Of a stretch of 64,000 bases of DNA, positions 37,916 through 48,836 are shown piece by piece. This DNA comes from Polynucleobacter tropicus (GTDB lineage: Bacteria > Pseudomonadota > Gammaproteobacteria > Burkholderiales > Burkholderiaceae): positions 992,001-1,056,000 of the forward strand of contig NZ_CP028942.1 in NCBI RefSeq assembly GCF_013307225.1, written 5' to 3'. Below the pieces are notes generated by a model. That model was given only the letters and a program-made list of their open reading frames with translations, was not told the DNA's origin and made no database searches. The translations under genes and the position numbers were made by a program. Positions within the stretch are counted from its first letter, which is position 1, and each line of letters begins with the position of its first letter.

Positions 37916-38104
37916 ATGCGCCTGCTATTTGCCGTTCTTATCACCCTACTCTCGCTCTTTTATTTCTTGCCTTTTGCAATAGCCTTTAACCGCAAACGAG
38001 CAAATACAGGGGCAATTTTTGTCCTAAACCTATTTTTGGGCTGGTCGCTTATTGGCTGGGTAGTAGCCTTGGTTTGGGCTTTAAAAGAAGAAAATGTAGT
38101 CTAG
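37916..38104 (+). CDS. Small superinfection-immunity-family membrane protein
   Basis: 62 residues with two transmembrane helices; FNRKRANTGAIFVLNLFLGWSLIGWVVALVWAL (cited in parts) matches the Imm_superinfect family, small membrane proteins named after phage T4 Imm. In bacterial chromosomes the family is common and its job is mostly unknown, so a phage-immunity role should not be assumed. Confidence 0.8.
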   Translation: MRLLFAVLITLLSLFYFLPFAIAFNRKRANTGAIFVLNLFLGWSLIGWVVALVWALKEENVV

Positions 38105-38177
38105 GACTACCTTCTAAAACCCTTAGGGTTTAAACTCTTATATAAGACTTAAATTAGTAACTATAATGGGCTCAATC

Positions 38178-38195
38178 GGGTAAAAATACCCTTTT
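38178..38195 (+). terminator. Weak terminator-like hairpin before acnB
   Basis: GGGTA-AAAA-TACCC stem followed by TTTT, between the small membrane protein gene and acnB. Short stem, so only tentative. A second dyad AAACCC-TTA-GGGTTT lies at 38117-38131. Confidence 0.4.
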
Positions 38196-38233
38196 GGCCT
38201 GTCTTTTATCACTTTTACCGCATAGGAACCACC

Positions 38234-40819
38234 ATGTTAGACGCCTATAACGCCCAAGTTGCTGAACGTGCCGCTCTTGGCATTCCCGCTCTCCCGCTTA
38301 CCAAGGATCAAGTAGCGGAATTAGTGAAGTTACTCAAGAACCCACCAGCCGGCAAAGAAGCCGAGTTGGTTGAGTTAATCACAAACCGAGTTCCAGCTGG
38401 TGTTGATGAAGCGGCGAAGGTAAAAGCTGAATTTTTGGATGCAGTAGCCAAAGGCTCAGAAAAATCCCCACTTATCTCTCGCGTGAAGGCAACTGAATTA
38501 CTAGGCACTATGCTTGGTGGCTACAACATCAAGCCATTGGTTGAACTTCTTTCGGATGCTGAGTGTGGCTCCGCTGCCGCTGCAGCCCTAAAGAAAACTT
38601 TGTTGATGTTTGATTACTTCCATGACGTTCAGGAACTAGCTGAAAAAGGTAATGCAAATGCCAAGGCTGTTTTGCAAAGCTGGGCTGATGCTGAATGGTT
38701 TACAAGTCGCCCTGCTGTTCCAGAAAGCATGAAGTTGACTGTATTTAAAGTTACAGGCGAGACCAACACAGACGATCTATCTCCAGCTCCTGATGCATGG
38801 AGTCGTCCAGACATTCCATTGCATGCAACTGTAATGCTCAAGAACCCACGTCCTGGCATAGAGCCTGATGAGGCTGGTGTTCGCGGTCCGATGAAGCAGA
38901 TCGAAGCCTTGCAAAAGAAAGGTAATTTGATTGCTTACGTTGGTGACGTAGTTGGAACTGGCTCATCCCGTAAATCAGCAACCAACTCAGTTTTGTGGTG
39001 GACTGGCGAAGATATCCCATTTGTACCTAACAAGCGTTTTGGTGGCGTTTGTCTAGGCACTAAGATTGCTCCAATCTTCTTCAACACGATGGAAGATGCT
39101 GGTGCATTGCCAATCGAATTGGATGTATCTCAAATGAATATGGGTGACGTTATTGAATTGCGCCCATATGAAGGCAAAGCTTTCAAAGACGGAAAAGAAA
39201 TTGCCACTTTCTCACTCAAGTCCCCGGTAATTTTTGATGAAGTACGCGCCGGTGGCCGTATTCCATTAATCGTTGGGCGTGGATTGACAGCAAAAGCTCG
39301 CGCAGCATTAGGCTTGCCCGCCTCTACAGAATTCCGCGTGCCAGTAAGCCCTCCTGATAACAAAAAAGGTTTCAGCTTGGCGCAAAAAATGGTTGGACGC
39401 GCATGTGGTCTGCCAGAAGGTCAAGGCGTACGCCCAGGAACCTACTGCGAGCCACACATGACGACTGTGGGTTCACAAGACACAACTGGTCCAATGACTC
39501 GCGATGAGTTAAAAGATTTAGCTTGTTTGGGATTCTCTGCAGATTTGGTCATGCAATCTTTCTGTCACACCTCTGCATATCCAAAACCAGTTGATATTCG
39601 CACTCACCATGAGTTGCCTGCTTTTATGACTAATCGCGGTGGCGTTGCATTGCGTCCAGGTGATGGCGTGATCCACAGCTGGCTCAATCGCTTATTGCTT
39701 CCAGATACTTGCGGAACTGGTGGCGATAGCCATACTCGCTTCCCAATTGGTATCTCCTTCCCAGCTGGTTCAGGCTTGGTTGCGTTTGCTGCAGCTACTG
39801 GCGTAATGCCACTTGATATGCCTGAATCTGTATTGGTTCGCTTTAAAGGAAAAATGCAGCCAGGCATCACATTGCGTGACTTGGTAAATGCGATTCCTCT
39901 GTATGCGATCAAGAAAGGTTTGCTGACTGTTGAAAAACAAGGCAAGAAGAACATTTTCTCTGGTCGTATTTTGGAAATCGAAGGCTTACCAGATCTTAAA
40001 GTTGAACAAGCTTTTGAGCTATCTGATGCATCAGCGGAGCGTTCTGCCGGCGGTTGCGCAGTTCAATTGAACAAAGAACCCATCATCGAATACATGCAAT
40101 CCAATATCACCTTAATGAAGTGGATGATTGCTAATGGCTACGAAGATAAGCGCACTTTAGGTCGCCGCATTAAGGCGATGGAAGCCTGGATTGCTAAGCC
40201 AGAATTACTCAAAGCCGATGCGAATGCAGACTATGCTGAGATCATTGAAATCGATATGAACGATATCAAAGAGCCAATCCTAGCCTGCCCTAATGATCCA
40301 GATGATGTGAAGTTCCTCTCTGAAGTTGCTGGCGAGAAAATCGATGAAGTATTTATCGGTTCATGCATGACTAATATTGGCCACTTCCGTGCTGCCGGTA
40401 AAGTTCTTGAAGGCAAATCAGACATTCCAACACGCTTGTGGATTGCGCCTCCTACTAAGATGGATCAAATGGTTCTGACTGAAGAAGGCTACTATGGCAT
40501 TTTGGGTCGTACTGGTGCTCGCATGGAAACGCCAGGTTGCTCACTATGCATGGGTAACCAAGCGCAAATCCGCAAAGGGTCTACTGCGGTTTCAACATCG
40601 ACACGTAACTTCCCAAATCGTCTTGGTATTGATACACGCGTGTTCTTGGCTTCTGCTGAGTTGGCATCTGTTGCCGCACTCTTGGGACGTCTACCAACTC
40701 CAAAAGAATATCTTGATCAAGTAGAGTCTCTGAATGCGAAATCCGCTGAAGTGTATCGCTACATGAACTTTGACAAGATCAAATCATTTAGCGAAGTGGC
40801 CGATACTGTCACGGTATAA
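38234..40819 (+). CDS. acnB: Aconitate hydratase B
   Basis: 861 residues; TCA-cycle citrate/isocitrate isomerisation and 2-methylisocitrate-type chemistry. AcnB-type order: N-terminal HEAT-like region, swivel domain ([22 protein letters not shown]), then the 4Fe-4S catalytic part with cluster cysteines in [15 protein letters not shown] and [13 protein letters not shown]. Length matches E. coli AcnB. Confidence 0.97.
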   Translation: MLDAYNAQVAERAALGIPALPLTKDQVAELVKLLKNPPAGKEAELVELITNRVPAGVDEAAKVKAEFLDAVAKGSEKSPLISRVKATELLGTMLGGYNIKPLVELLSDAECGSAAAAALKKTLLMFDYFHDVQELAEKGNANAKAVLQSWADAEWFTSRPAVPESMKLTVFKVTGETNTDDLSPAPDAWSRPDIPLHATVMLKNPRPGIEPDEAGVRGPMKQIEALQKKGNLIAYVGDVVGTGSSRKSATNSVLWWTGEDIPFVPNKRFGGVCLGTKIAPIFFNTMEDAGALPIELDVSQMNMGDVIELRPYEGKAFKDGKEIATFSLKSPVIFDEVRAGGRIPLIVGRGLTAKARAALGLPASTEFRVPVSPPDNKKGFSLAQKMVGRACGLPEGQGVRPGTYCEPHMTTVGSQDTTGPMTRDELKDLACLGFSADLVMQSFCHTSAYPKPVDIRTHHELPAFMTNRGGVALRPGDGVIHSWLNRLLLPDTCGTGGDSHTRFPIGISFPAGSGLVAFAAATGVMPLDMPESVLVRFKGKMQPGITLRDLVNAIPLYAIKKGLLTVEKQGKKNIFSGRILEIEGLPDLKVEQAFELSDASAERSAGGCAVQLNKEPIIEYMQSNITLMKWMIANGYEDKRTLGRRIKAMEAWIAKPELLKADANADYAEIIEIDMNDIKEPILACPNDPDDVKFLSEVAGEKIDEVFIGSCMTNIGHFRAAGKVLEGKSDIPTRLWIAPPTKMDQMVLTEEGYYGILGRTGARMETPGCSLCMGNQAQIRKGSTAVSTSTRNFPNRLGIDTRVFLASAELASVAALLGRLPTPKEYLDQVESLNAKSAEVYRYMNFDKIKSFSEVADTVTV

Positions 40820-40850
40820 CGGAAATTAGCCGGTAAGTCGGCTTAACAAT

Positions 40851-40877
40851 AAAAAGGCGATCTATTGATCGCCTTTT
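40851..40877. terminator. Bidirectional terminator between acnB and the spermidine-synthase-like gene
   Basis: AAAAAGGCGATC-TAT-TGATCGCCTTTTT type hairpin (stem of about 11 bp, cited in parts) with flanking A/T runs; it serves both convergent genes. Confidence 0.9.
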
Positions 40878-40905
40878 TATTTACACGAAATTATCGAAAT
40901 CAAAC

Positions 40906-41670
40906 CTAAATACTTAACTTGTTCTCTTGGCGAGCATTGGCACGACTTAGGCTTGATGCCCATGTATTTGTTGGCAGCCCAGTCTTATCCATAATTATCT
41001 TGGCACGTTTTGCAACATCTTTCCACTCCACTTCCAACCTGGGGCCCTTGAACGCCATTGCCACAACATTGCAATCATGTGATTCTGGAAATAACAAAAC
41101 ACGGTTATCGAAAGCTTCGCAGATGTTCTTAAGATTGATATCAAAGCTTTTATGACGTGAAAACAAATTCACCGTCATTACACCTGGGCTCTTGAGAATT
41201 TCAAAGCAGCCCTTGTAGAATTCAAGTGAGCTAGCAGCCGGCCCATCACAAATAGCATCATACAAATCTACTTGTACGGCATCAAAGTGATTCTTATATC
41301 GACTTGATTTGACAAATGCTTTAGCGTCAGTTTGCAGGGTTTCTAACCTACGATCATCATCTGGGGTAGAAAACATGGAGCGAGCAGACACAATTACTGC
41401 GGGATTTAATTCCACCACTGTTGTTTTAACCGCGGGGCAATGACGATGCTGAAACTTAGTCAAGGCGCCTGTGCCAAGACCCAATTGAGCAACCCTCATT
41501 CCCGGCTTTGTTTCAAGAAACAGCAGCCAAGCCATCATCTGCTGGTTGTACTCCAGATAAATTTCGTCAGGATCACGAATGCGCATCGCACCCTGAATCA
41601 TGTCGGTACCAAAATGTAGATACCGAATTCCCCCGCTTTCGGAGAAAGTTACTGACTCCATTGCTAACAA
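40906..41670 (-). CDS. Spermidine-synthase-like SAM-dependent methyltransferase-fold protein
   Basis: 254 residues. Polyamine-synthase-like order: MRIRDPDEIYLEYNQQMMAWLLF, then the glycine loop VAQLGLGTGALTKF, VVELNPAVI, then DAVQVDLYDAICDGPAASSLEFYKG. It lacks an obvious polyamine-synthase N-terminal beta domain of full size, so substrate is uncertain. Three nt downstream of purL. Confidence 0.78.
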   Translation of the reverse strand: MLAMESVTFSESGGIRYLHFGTDMIQGAMRIRDPDEIYLEYNQQMMAWLLFLETKPGMRVAQLGLGTGALTKFQHRHCPAVKTTVVELNPAVIVSARSMFSTPDDDRRLETLQTDAKAFVKSSRYKNHFDAVQVDLYDAICDGPAASSLEFYKGCFEILKSPGVMTVNLFSRHKSFDINLKNICEAFDNRVLLFPESHDCNVVAMAFKGPRLEVEWKDVAKRAKIIMDKTGLPTNTWASSLSRANARQENKLSI

Positions 41671-41672
41671 GT

Positions 41673-44600
41673 TTATTTAGCCCAAACGCGTGCGTTACGG
41701 AATAAACGCAACCATGGGCTTGCGCCATCTGGGGTATCAAGCCACTCAGGTGGACACCAACTCATTTGTGCGGCTCGGAAAACACGCTCTGGATGAGGCA
41801 TCATGACCGTGAAACGACCATCAGGGGTGGTAACCCCAGTTAAGCCGCCAGGTGACCCATTTGGATTCATTGGGTATAACTCGGTTGGCTTACCAGCATG
41901 ATCCACAAAGCGGAGAGCGGATAAGCCCTGGCTTTGAATTTTCTCCAAATTTCCTTGCTGACTGAAATTAGCAAACCCCTCGCCATGAGCAATAGCAATT
42001 GGAAGCTGACTTCCTTCCATGCCTTGCGTAAAGATCGATGGAGAAGCCAATATCTCAGCCATCACTAAACGCGCTTCGTACTGCTCTGATTGATTGCGCG
42101 TAAATTTAGGCCATGCTTCAGCCCCGGGAATAATTCCCGCAAGGTTACTCATCATCTGGCAACCATTGCAAACGCCTAAAGCAAAACTATCCTGGCGATT
42201 GAAGAATGACTCAAATTGATTACGCAACTGCTGATTAAACAAAATAGTCTTTGCCCATCCTTCACCCGCCCCAAGAACGTCTCCATAGCTAAATCCACCA
42301 CAGGCTATTAATCCCCTGAAATCATCTAGCCTGGCTCTGCCGCTTAAGAGATCCGACATATGTACGTCGTAGCAATCAAAACCGGCCCAGTTAACGGCAT
42401 AAGACATTTCAACATGTGAGTTCACCCCTTGCTCACGCAAAATAGCCACTTTAGGTCTAGCGTTTTTATTGATATACGGCGCAGATACATCGTCAGCAAT
42501 ATCAAACGTCAATTTAGGCGACATGCCAGGGTCAGCTAGGTTATCTAAAAGCGCAAACTCTGAATCGGCGCAGTCTGGATTGTCGCGCAGGCGAGCAATT
42601 TGATAACTCGTGTTAGTCCACATCTTTTGCAATACTTCACGAGGTTCAGCAAATACACTCTTTGCATCACGCCAGATTTCAATACGGCCATTTGTATTAG
42701 GCTTACCAATAACATGACTAAACGCACTTAGACCAAGCTTACGCAATGTAGCAAATACAGCATCACGATCGTCTCTGCGAACCTGGATTACTGCACCAAG
42801 CTCTTCATTAAATAATGCGCGCATCGTTTGCTCATGACGACGGCCAGAAACTTGTTGCGCCCAATTCTTGGCATCACCATGATCGGGTTCTTGACCAGCA
42901 TCTACCGCAATCATGTCGACGTTTATTGAGATACCTGTATGAGACGCAAAAGCCATCTCAGCCACGCACGCTAGCAAACCACCATCAGAACGATCATGGT
43001 AAGCAAGCAATTGATTGTCTTTGCGAAGCTCAATAATTGCGGCAGCAAGATTCTTGAGATCCTCTGGATGATCAAGGTCTGGAGCAGTCTTGCTTGACTG
43101 GTTTAAAACCTGTGACAAGATGCTACCCGCCATGCGATTTTTACCGCGACCCAAGTCAATCAAAATCAATTCAGTTTCGAGAGGCGATCCATCTGAATTA
43201 TTAAGCTTAAGTAATGGCGTTGCAGTTTTACGAACGTCGTGTACTGAAGCAAAAGCAGAAATAATTAAAGAAACGGGAGCAACTACCTTCTTAGCTTGAT
43301 CACCCTCTTTCCACTCGGTGGCCATTGATAAAGAATCTTTGCCCACAGGAATTGAGATTCCTAGAGCTGGACAAATCTCCATACCAACCGCTTTAACAGA
43401 ATCATAAAGCTTGGCATCTTCACCAGGTGAACCGCAAGCTGCCATCCAGTTTGCTGAAAGCTTTACATCCTCAAGTTGATTAATGTCAGCAGCTAATAAA
43501 TTGGTTATAGCCTCGCCAACAGCCATACGAGCGGCTGCAGGCGCATCAATTACCGCAACCGGAGTACGCTCACCCATGGACATCGCTTCACCGCGATATC
43601 CTTTGTAATCCATCATAGTGACAGCGCAATCTGCCACTGGAACTTGCCACGGACCAACAAACTGATCACGTGCATTTAAACCGCCAACTGTTCGATCACC
43701 AATCGTAATGAGGAATGATTTGCTAGCAACAGTTGGTTGTTGCAGTACCCAGGCAATAGACTGGGCCAAATCTACGTCCGTTACATTCAACTCTGCAAAA
43801 GACTGGTGCTCACGTTTCACATCACGATGCATGCGTGGCGGCTTGCCCAACAAAACTTCCATTGGCATGTCAATTGGCAAGGCATCGTCTGATCCCGCAG
43901 GCTGCTTCGAGTCAAGCAATCGCAATTGACGTTCTTGAGTTGCTTCCCCCACTACTGCGAACGGGCAACGCTCACGCTCACAGAAAGATTTAAATAGATC
44001 TAGATCTTTGGCCTCAATAGCCAATACATAACGCTCTTGAGACTCGTTACACCAAATCTCGGCAGGACTCATACCGCTTTCCTCAAGCGGCACGCTGCGC
44101 AACTTAAATTGAGCGCCTAGTCCTGCGCCATCAGCCAACTCAGGGAAGGCATTTGATAAACCACCAGCGCCAACGTCATGAATGGACACAATAGGATTTT
44201 GATCACCTAAGGCACGGCAAGCGTTAATCACTTCTTGAGCACGACGCTCCATTTCTGGATTACCGCGTTGCACTGAATCGAAGTCCAAATCCGCAGTATT
44301 CGTACCAGTAGCTACAGAGCTACCAGTTGCACCACCCATACCAATGCGCATTCCAGGCCCACCCAGCTGAATCAATAAATGGCCAGACTGAATTTCTTTC
44401 TTATGCGTATGAATCGAATCAATGCTGCCGATACCACCAGCAATCATGATGGGCTTATGGTAACCACGGCGTAAGCCACCAAGTGTTTGCTCGAATACTC
44501 GGAAATAGCCGCCAAGAATTGGTCTACCAAACTCATTGTTAAAAGCAGCTCCGCCCAGCGGCCCCTCAGTCATTATTTGCAGAGGTGTTGCAATACGTTC

Positions 44601-45710
44601 AGGTTTTCCATATTGCTCTTCTTCCCACGGAAGATTGGTTCCAGGGATATTGAGATTTGAAACCGAAAAGCCAGTCAATCCAGCTTTAGGGCGACCGCCA
44701 ATACCAGTGGCGCCTTCATCACGAATCTCGCCACCCGCACCGGTTGATGCGCCAGGAAAAGGAGCAATTGCAGTTGGGTGATTATGTGTCTCCACCTTCA
44801 TCAAGGTGTGAACTAGACGAGTATCTTTTACATAGCGATGTTCATTACCTTGTGGAGTCCAAGTTTCTGCTTCGCATCCAACCATAATCGCTGAGTTATC
44901 TGAATACGCAACAATCGTACCTTCAGGCTGAAGTTGATGAGTATTACGAATCATGGCAAACAATGATTTATCTTGCTCTTCACCATCAATCGTCCAGCTT
45001 GAATTGAATATCTTATGGCGGCAGTGTTCGCTATTAGCCTGCGCAAACATCATTAACTCTACATCGCTAGGATTGCGATTGAGTTTTACAAAATTGTCCG
45101 CAAGGTAGGTGATTTCATCATCTGATAAGGCCAAGCCTAGTTCTTGATTTGCTTTGTCTAGGGCCGATCTGCCCTCACTTAACACTGGAATGCGCACTAA
45201 TGGACGATCGTTAAGCGTTTGATATAGCTGATTGGCAGATTCAACAGAATCAATTACCGACTCCGTCATTCGATCGTGAATTGCAGCTAAGACAAGCTGG
45301 TGTTGTTCAGGGTTCAAAGGCTTTTTTGATTTCCACGAAAACTGAACACCGCGCTCAATTCTCAAAACATCTAATCCACATTGCTTAGCAATATCAGTTG
45401 CCTTACTAGCCCAAGGTGAAACGGTGCCAAAACGAGGAATAGCAATTGCACCTTGAATATCGCCCGAACCTTTTCCAAACCATGACTTCCCATTGGATAA
45501 CTGAGAAACAAAAGGCTGGCCGTAAGTTAAAAGATTCTGAAGAACTTGCTCTTTATCTTGACCAACCTTCTCTTCAGACCAGATGAAATGCAAAAATTGC
45601 GCCTCAATTGATTCAAGCTCTACACCCTGGGAATTCAAGGCGGCCAAAAGGCGTTGTTGGCGGAAGGCGGAAAGCGCGGTTGCGCCGGGCAAAAAATGGA
45701 AAAAGGACAT
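41673..45710 (-). CDS. purL: Phosphoribosylformylglycinamidine synthase (single-chain FGAM synthase)
   Basis: 1345-residue large PurL of the proteobacterial type: N-terminal PurS-like and linker domains, two AIRS-like halves ([28 protein letters not shown] is the first catalytic block; [15 protein letters not shown] the second) and a C-terminal glutaminase with [12 protein letters not shown] and AHGEGF. Fourth step of purine synthesis. Confidence 0.97.
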   Translation of the reverse strand: MSFFHFLPGATALSAFRQQRLLAALNSQGVELESIEAQFLHFIWSEEKVGQDKEQVLQNLLTYGQPFVSQLSNGKSWFGKGSGDIQGAIAIPRFGTVSPWASKATDIAKQCGLDVLRIERGVQFSWKSKKPLNPEQHQLVLAAIHDRMTESVIDSVESANQLYQTLNDRPLVRIPVLSEGRSALDKANQELGLALSDDEITYLADNFVKLNRNPSDVELMMFAQANSEHCRHKIFNSSWTIDGEEQDKSLFAMIRNTHQLQPEGTIVAYSDNSAIMVGCEAETWTPQGNEHRYVKDTRLVHTLMKVETHNHPTAIAPFPGASTGAGGEIRDEGATGIGGRPKAGLTGFSVSNLNIPGTNLPWEEEQYGKPERIATPLQIMTEGPLGGAAFNNEFGRPILGGYFRVFEQTLGGLRRGYHKPIMIAGGIGSIDSIHTHKKEIQSGHLLIQLGGPGMRIGMGGATGSSVATGTNTADLDFDSVQRGNPEMERRAQEVINACRALGDQNPIVSIHDVGAGGLSNAFPELADGAGLGAQFKLRSVPLEESGMSPAEIWCNESQERYVLAIEAKDLDLFKSFCERERCPFAVVGEATQERQLRLLDSKQPAGSDDALPIDMPMEVLLGKPPRMHRDVKREHQSFAELNVTDVDLAQSIAWVLQQPTVASKSFLITIGDRTVGGLNARDQFVGPWQVPVADCAVTMMDYKGYRGEAMSMGERTPVAVIDAPAAARMAVGEAITNLLAADINQLEDVKLSANWMAACGSPGEDAKLYDSVKAVGMEICPALGISIPVGKDSLSMATEWKEGDQAKKVVAPVSLIISAFASVHDVRKTATPLLKLNNSDGSPLETELILIDLGRGKNRMAGSILSQVLNQSSKTAPDLDHPEDLKNLAAAIIELRKDNQLLAYHDRSDGGLLACVAEMAFASHTGISINVDMIAVDAGQEPDHGDAKNWAQQVSGRRHEQTMRALFNEELGAVIQVRRDDRDAVFATLRKLGLSAFSHVIGKPNTNGRIEIWRDAKSVFAEPREVLQKMWTNTSYQIARLRDNPDCADSEFALLDNLADPGMSPKLTFDIADDVSAPYINKNARPKVAILREQGVNSHVEMSYAVNWAGFDCYDVHMSDLLSGRARLDDFRGLIACGGFSYGDVLGAGEGWAKTILFNQQLRNQFESFFNRQDSFALGVCNGCQMMSNLAGIIPGAEAWPKFTRNQSEQYEARLVMAEILASPSIFTQGMEGSQLPIAIAHGEGFANFSQQGNLEKIQSQGLSALRFVDHAGKPTELYPMNPNGSPGGLTGVTTPDGRFTVMMPHPERVFRAAQMSWCPPEWLDTPDGASPWLRLFRNARVWAK

Positions 45711-45731
45711 CCCTAGATTATAAGGTTTTAC

Positions 45732-46406
45732 CTACGTCAAACGACCGCCCCGGAGGTGGATTTGGCGTTGACACCTACCAGCCAAGGCTGGGTCATGGGT
45801 AACCAATATCAAGGTGGATTGGTTGGCCAGATTTAGGTCAAAAAGTAGATCAATAACCCGTTTACCGCTAGCCTCATCCAGACTTCCCGTAGGCTCATCC
45901 GCAAAGAGGATTTTGGGTTTGGTAATAAAGGCTCGCGCCAGCGCTACTCGCTGCTGCTCACCTCCAGAAAGGGTTTTTGGGAAATGATTCAGGCGATCTT
46001 GAAGACCAACCTTCTCTAGGCAAGCTTTAGCTTCTCTGAGCGCATTTGGGTGGCCTTGCATTTGAGCTGGCAAGGCAACATTTTCAAGAGCCGTCAAATG
46101 GGAGAGTAACTGAAACGACTGAAACACAAACCCTATATGCTCACCACGTAATCTTGCCCTTCCATCCTCATCTAGTTCGCCTAGGTTTTGCCCCATTAAG
46201 GAAACGTATCCGGAACTAGGAAGATCCAATCCAGCCATTAGGCCGAGCAAAGTGCTCTTACCAGAACCTGATGCCCCAGTAATAGCGACGCTCTCGCCAT
46301 GATCAATAGCAAAGTCAATGTCGTGCAAAATAGTCAAAACGCCATCACTCGATGAAACCTCTTTATCAAGGTGATTGGCAATAAGGGCCTTTGCAGAAAT
46401 AGTCAT
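45732..46406 (-). CDS. YbbA/LolD-like ABC transporter ATP-binding protein
   Basis: 224 residues: Walker A GASGSGKST, Q-loop FVFQSFQLL, signature LSGGEQQRVALARAF, Walker B ILFADEPTGSLD, and switch His LVTHDPAL. The LLSHLTALENVALP block is typical of the MacB/LolD/YbbA subfamily. In E. coli ybbA is followed by permease ybbP; here it is followed by purL with no permease nearby. Start codon lies 2 bp from that of the divergent esterase gene. Confidence 0.9.
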   Translation of the reverse strand: MTISAKALIANHLDKEVSSSDGVLTILHDIDFAIDHGESVAITGASGSGKSTLLGLMAGLDLPSSGYVSLMGQNLGELDEDGRARLRGEHIGFVFQSFQLLSHLTALENVALPAQMQGHPNALREAKACLEKVGLQDRLNHFPKTLSGGEQQRVALARAFITKPKILFADEPTGSLDEASGKRVIDLLFDLNLANQSTLILVTHDPALAGRCQRQIHLRGGRLT

Positions 46407-46408
46407 AT

Positions 46409-47068
46409 ATGCTTCAAAAACGTATAGCTAAACTAGTTGAAAAATGTACATTAACTGGCCTATTTTGCCTGTTATTTACATTCAGTTCTTGGGTGTGCGC
46501 AAATCCCGTCATCCTAGTCTTAGGAGATAGCCTTTCCGCTGAATACGGACTGCCTCGCGGTAGTGGCTGGGTAACACTGCTAGATCAAGAATTGCAGAAA
46601 CAAGGAAGCAACTGGTCTGTATTTAATGCCAGCATCAGCGGGGAAACAAGCTCTGGCGGACTTACAAGGCTCCCCACCCTCTTGGAGTCTAAAAAACCTG
46701 AAATTGTGTTTTTGGAATTAGGCGCAAATGATGCATTGCGCGGCTTAACAATCGAGCAAACCAAAGACAATCTACAAAAAATAATTCGGTTGTCAAAAAA
46801 GTCGGGGGCAAAGGTGCTGCTATTTGGAATGCAGATACCACCGAACTATGGGCAGCAATACACCAAACAATTTAAAGATCTTTATCCGATGCTTGCTTCT
46901 CAAGAAGTAATTCAACTAGTGCCATTTTTTTTAGAAGGGGTAGCTCAGCATCAAGACCTATTTCAGGCGGATAACATTCACCCGAATGTTGCAGCCCAAT
47001 CGATACTCTTCAAAAACGTATGGGGCGCTATGGCCCCATATCAATCAATACTAGTTCCAAAGAGATAG
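46409..47068 (+). CDS. TesA-like periplasmic arylesterase/thioesterase (SGNH hydrolase)
   Basis: 219 residues with a signal peptide (about 1-30), then SGNH blocks: VILVLGDSLSAEYGL (nucleophile Ser), ELGANDALRG (Asn) and DNIHPNVAAQ (Asp/His). Same neighbour relationship as tesA-ybbA in E. coli, divergent from the ATPase gene. Periplasmic lysophospholipase/thioesterase/arylesterase activity expected. Confidence 0.9.
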   Translation: MLQKRIAKLVEKCTLTGLFCLLFTFSSWVCANPVILVLGDSLSAEYGLPRGSGWVTLLDQELQKQGSNWSVFNASISGETSSGGLTRLPTLLESKKPEIVFLELGANDALRGLTIEQTKDNLQKIIRLSKKSGAKVLLFGMQIPPNYGQQYTKQFKDLYPMLASQEVIQLVPFFLEGVAQHQDLFQADNIHPNVAAQSILFKNVWGAMAPYQSILVPKR

Positions 47069-47076
47069 CTTAAAAA

Positions 47077-48540
47077 TTAACTGCCAGACCCGCTGGCTAG
47101 TGGTTTAAGAGGGTTAATGACTTTTACGCTAGCAGCATCACGCCAGTAAGACATAAAGCCTGCAAACTCAGACTGTGCTGCAAGTGCCTGTATTTGCTGA
47201 GCCTGAGCCTTATGAACCTTAGCATCCACCCCAGCAGGCTGACGAACTTGATCAACACGGTACAGTGTTGCGCCAACCCCAGGATTACTTACTGAAACTA
47301 CGGCCGGGAACTTATCTGGGTTAATCGACATCACATCATCCAAAGCTGGACCAACCAAATTAGTGGGCTTGTTACGAGATATCCACACAGGTGCTGCAAA
47401 ACCAGAGGCATTTTTAGGATCTTTTTCCAATGCTGAAAATTTCCCAGCGGCCGCAGATACTGCAAGCTTTTCAGCGGCGCGCCGACTTACCCGTCGCTTC
47501 ACTTCAGCTGCAACATCTTTGTAAGGAAGGATTTGAGCTGGATGGAACGTAACAACGCGAGCAGAAACAAAAACTCCTGGTGCAGTTTGAACGGCCTCAG
47601 TGTTTCGTTTATTTTTTAACGCCTCATCACTAAAAAGGGACTGAACTACTTTGGGGTTTGCTAAAGGGTGATCCCTGGATACGCCGGTTGGGCCGGAACG
47701 AGTCATCCCCTTTTGGCTTTGAACAGTCAACTTCAGCTTATCAGCAGCCGGTTTCAAGCTATCGGACTGATCGTAAGTCATATTGGCGAATTGATCAGCC
47801 TTCTCGCTAAATACTTTGGCATCTTCCCTGGGGTCAGCCTTGAGAACAATGTATTCCACATCAACATACTCAGGACTTTCAAACAACTTGCTATTCGCGT
47901 TATAGAAGCCCTGAAGTTCTTCTTGTGATGGACTTACCTTGCTTAAAAAATCTTTTGCGTCAAAGGATAAGGATTGCACCTGTCGCTCGGTTTCATAGAG
48001 CGTAGAAATCACTTCGGATAATTTCGGAGTGCCGATCTCAGTACGAGCCACAGAGTTAACCAATTGATTAATCTTCAAATCAAACGCTTGACTTGCGTAG
48101 AACTGCTCTTCGTTTAGGCCATTGCTAGCAAGTAACTGTTTAAAACGCGCATCATCAAAGCTACCATCTTGACGATACAAAGCGCGGATTTGTGGAATAC
48201 CCTGCAAACTTTTAATCAGCGCCTCTTTGCCAACTTGCAAACGTAAATTTTTTACAGCGAATCCAAGAATACGTTGTTGTAGCAACTCATTTAATATTGC
48301 TTGACGAAATTGCAAGCTTTGCGCAATTTGCAAATTACCGCCAACTCTTTCCGCTTGACGCTTAGCCGCGCTATCCACTTCTTGAGCGGTAATTGGCTTT
48401 CCACTGACCTTCACTAAGTCAGTTTCTTTATCCATAAAGCTGGAATAGCTGGAAATCCCAAACATCACAAATGATGGGACGATAAACAGCATCAAAACCA
48501 ATTGAAGTATTTTTTGGTGCTTACGAACGGTATCAAACAT
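47077..48540 (-). CDS. ppiD: PpiD-like periplasmic folding protein, parvulin domain apparently missing
   Basis: 487 residues: N-terminal cytosolic tail, one transmembrane anchor (about 13-33), SurA_N-type chaperone domain (about 38-160), then the C-terminal PpiD region (DQFANMTYDQSDSLKPAADKLKL onward, about 245). Family members usually have roughly 620-650 residues with a parvulin PPIase domain between these parts. Here VDVEYIVLKAD runs straight to PREDAKVFSEKADQFA; no HILI-type start or GGDLG parvulin motif is visible. It lies downstream of lon and tRNA-Val, the normal ppiD position. Probably a chaperone without isomerase activity. Confidence 0.85.
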   Translation of the reverse strand: MFDTVRKHQKILQLVLMLFIVPSFVMFGISSYSSFMDKETDLVKVSGKPITAQEVDSAAKRQAERVGGNLQIAQSLQFRQAILNELLQQRILGFAVKNLRLQVGKEALIKSLQGIPQIRALYRQDGSFDDARFKQLLASNGLNEEQFYASQAFDLKINQLVNSVARTEIGTPKLSEVISTLYETERQVQSLSFDAKDFLSKVSPSQEELQGFYNANSKLFESPEYVDVEYIVLKADPREDAKVFSEKADQFANMTYDQSDSLKPAADKLKLTVQSQKGMTRSGPTGVSRDHPLANPKVVQSLFSDEALKNKRNTEAVQTAPGVFVSARVVTFHPAQILPYKDVAAEVKRRVSRRAAEKLAVSAAAGKFSALEKDPKNASGFAAPVWISRNKPTNLVGPALDDVMSINPDKFPAVVSVSNPGVGATLYRVDQVRQPAGVDAKVHKAQAQQIQALAAQSEFAGFMSYWRDAASVKVINPLKPLASGSGS

Positions 48541-48649
48541 GAATATTCTGGCTAATAAAGTTAAGCAATAAAGCGTGTAACTTTAAGAGTTTACTAGGCT
48601 ATGGGGATTCAGAGGATAAAGCCAAGAACAGGCTTTGAAAGTAAATATT

Positions 48650-48725
48650 TGGTGGGCGCTGAGAGGCTCGAACTCCCGACATTCTGCGTGTAAGGCAGAC
48701 GCTCTACCAACTGAGCTAAGCGCCC
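48650..48725 (-). tRNA. tRNA-Val (TAC)
   Basis: 76-nt cloverleaf; acceptor GGGCGCT/AGCGCCC, D-arm AGCTCAGTTGGTAGAGC, anticodon loop CTTACAC giving TAC, T-arm GGGAGTTCGAGCCTC, CCA encoded. Between lon and ppiD. The rest of 48541-48836 holds nothing recognised. Confidence 0.97.
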
Positions 48726-48836
48726 CAAAACATTACAGGTGAGATTGTAACCTAAGCGCGGAATTCTTGATAAAAACCGCCAAATCTAGCTAGTTCAATA
48801 GCCGAATTTAGCGGTTGAGTCCAAACAAATAAGCAG

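Noticed and set aside
37916-38104. Prophage remnant
   Set aside because: A single small membrane protein of the immunity family among core genes; no integrase, tail or capsid genes near it.
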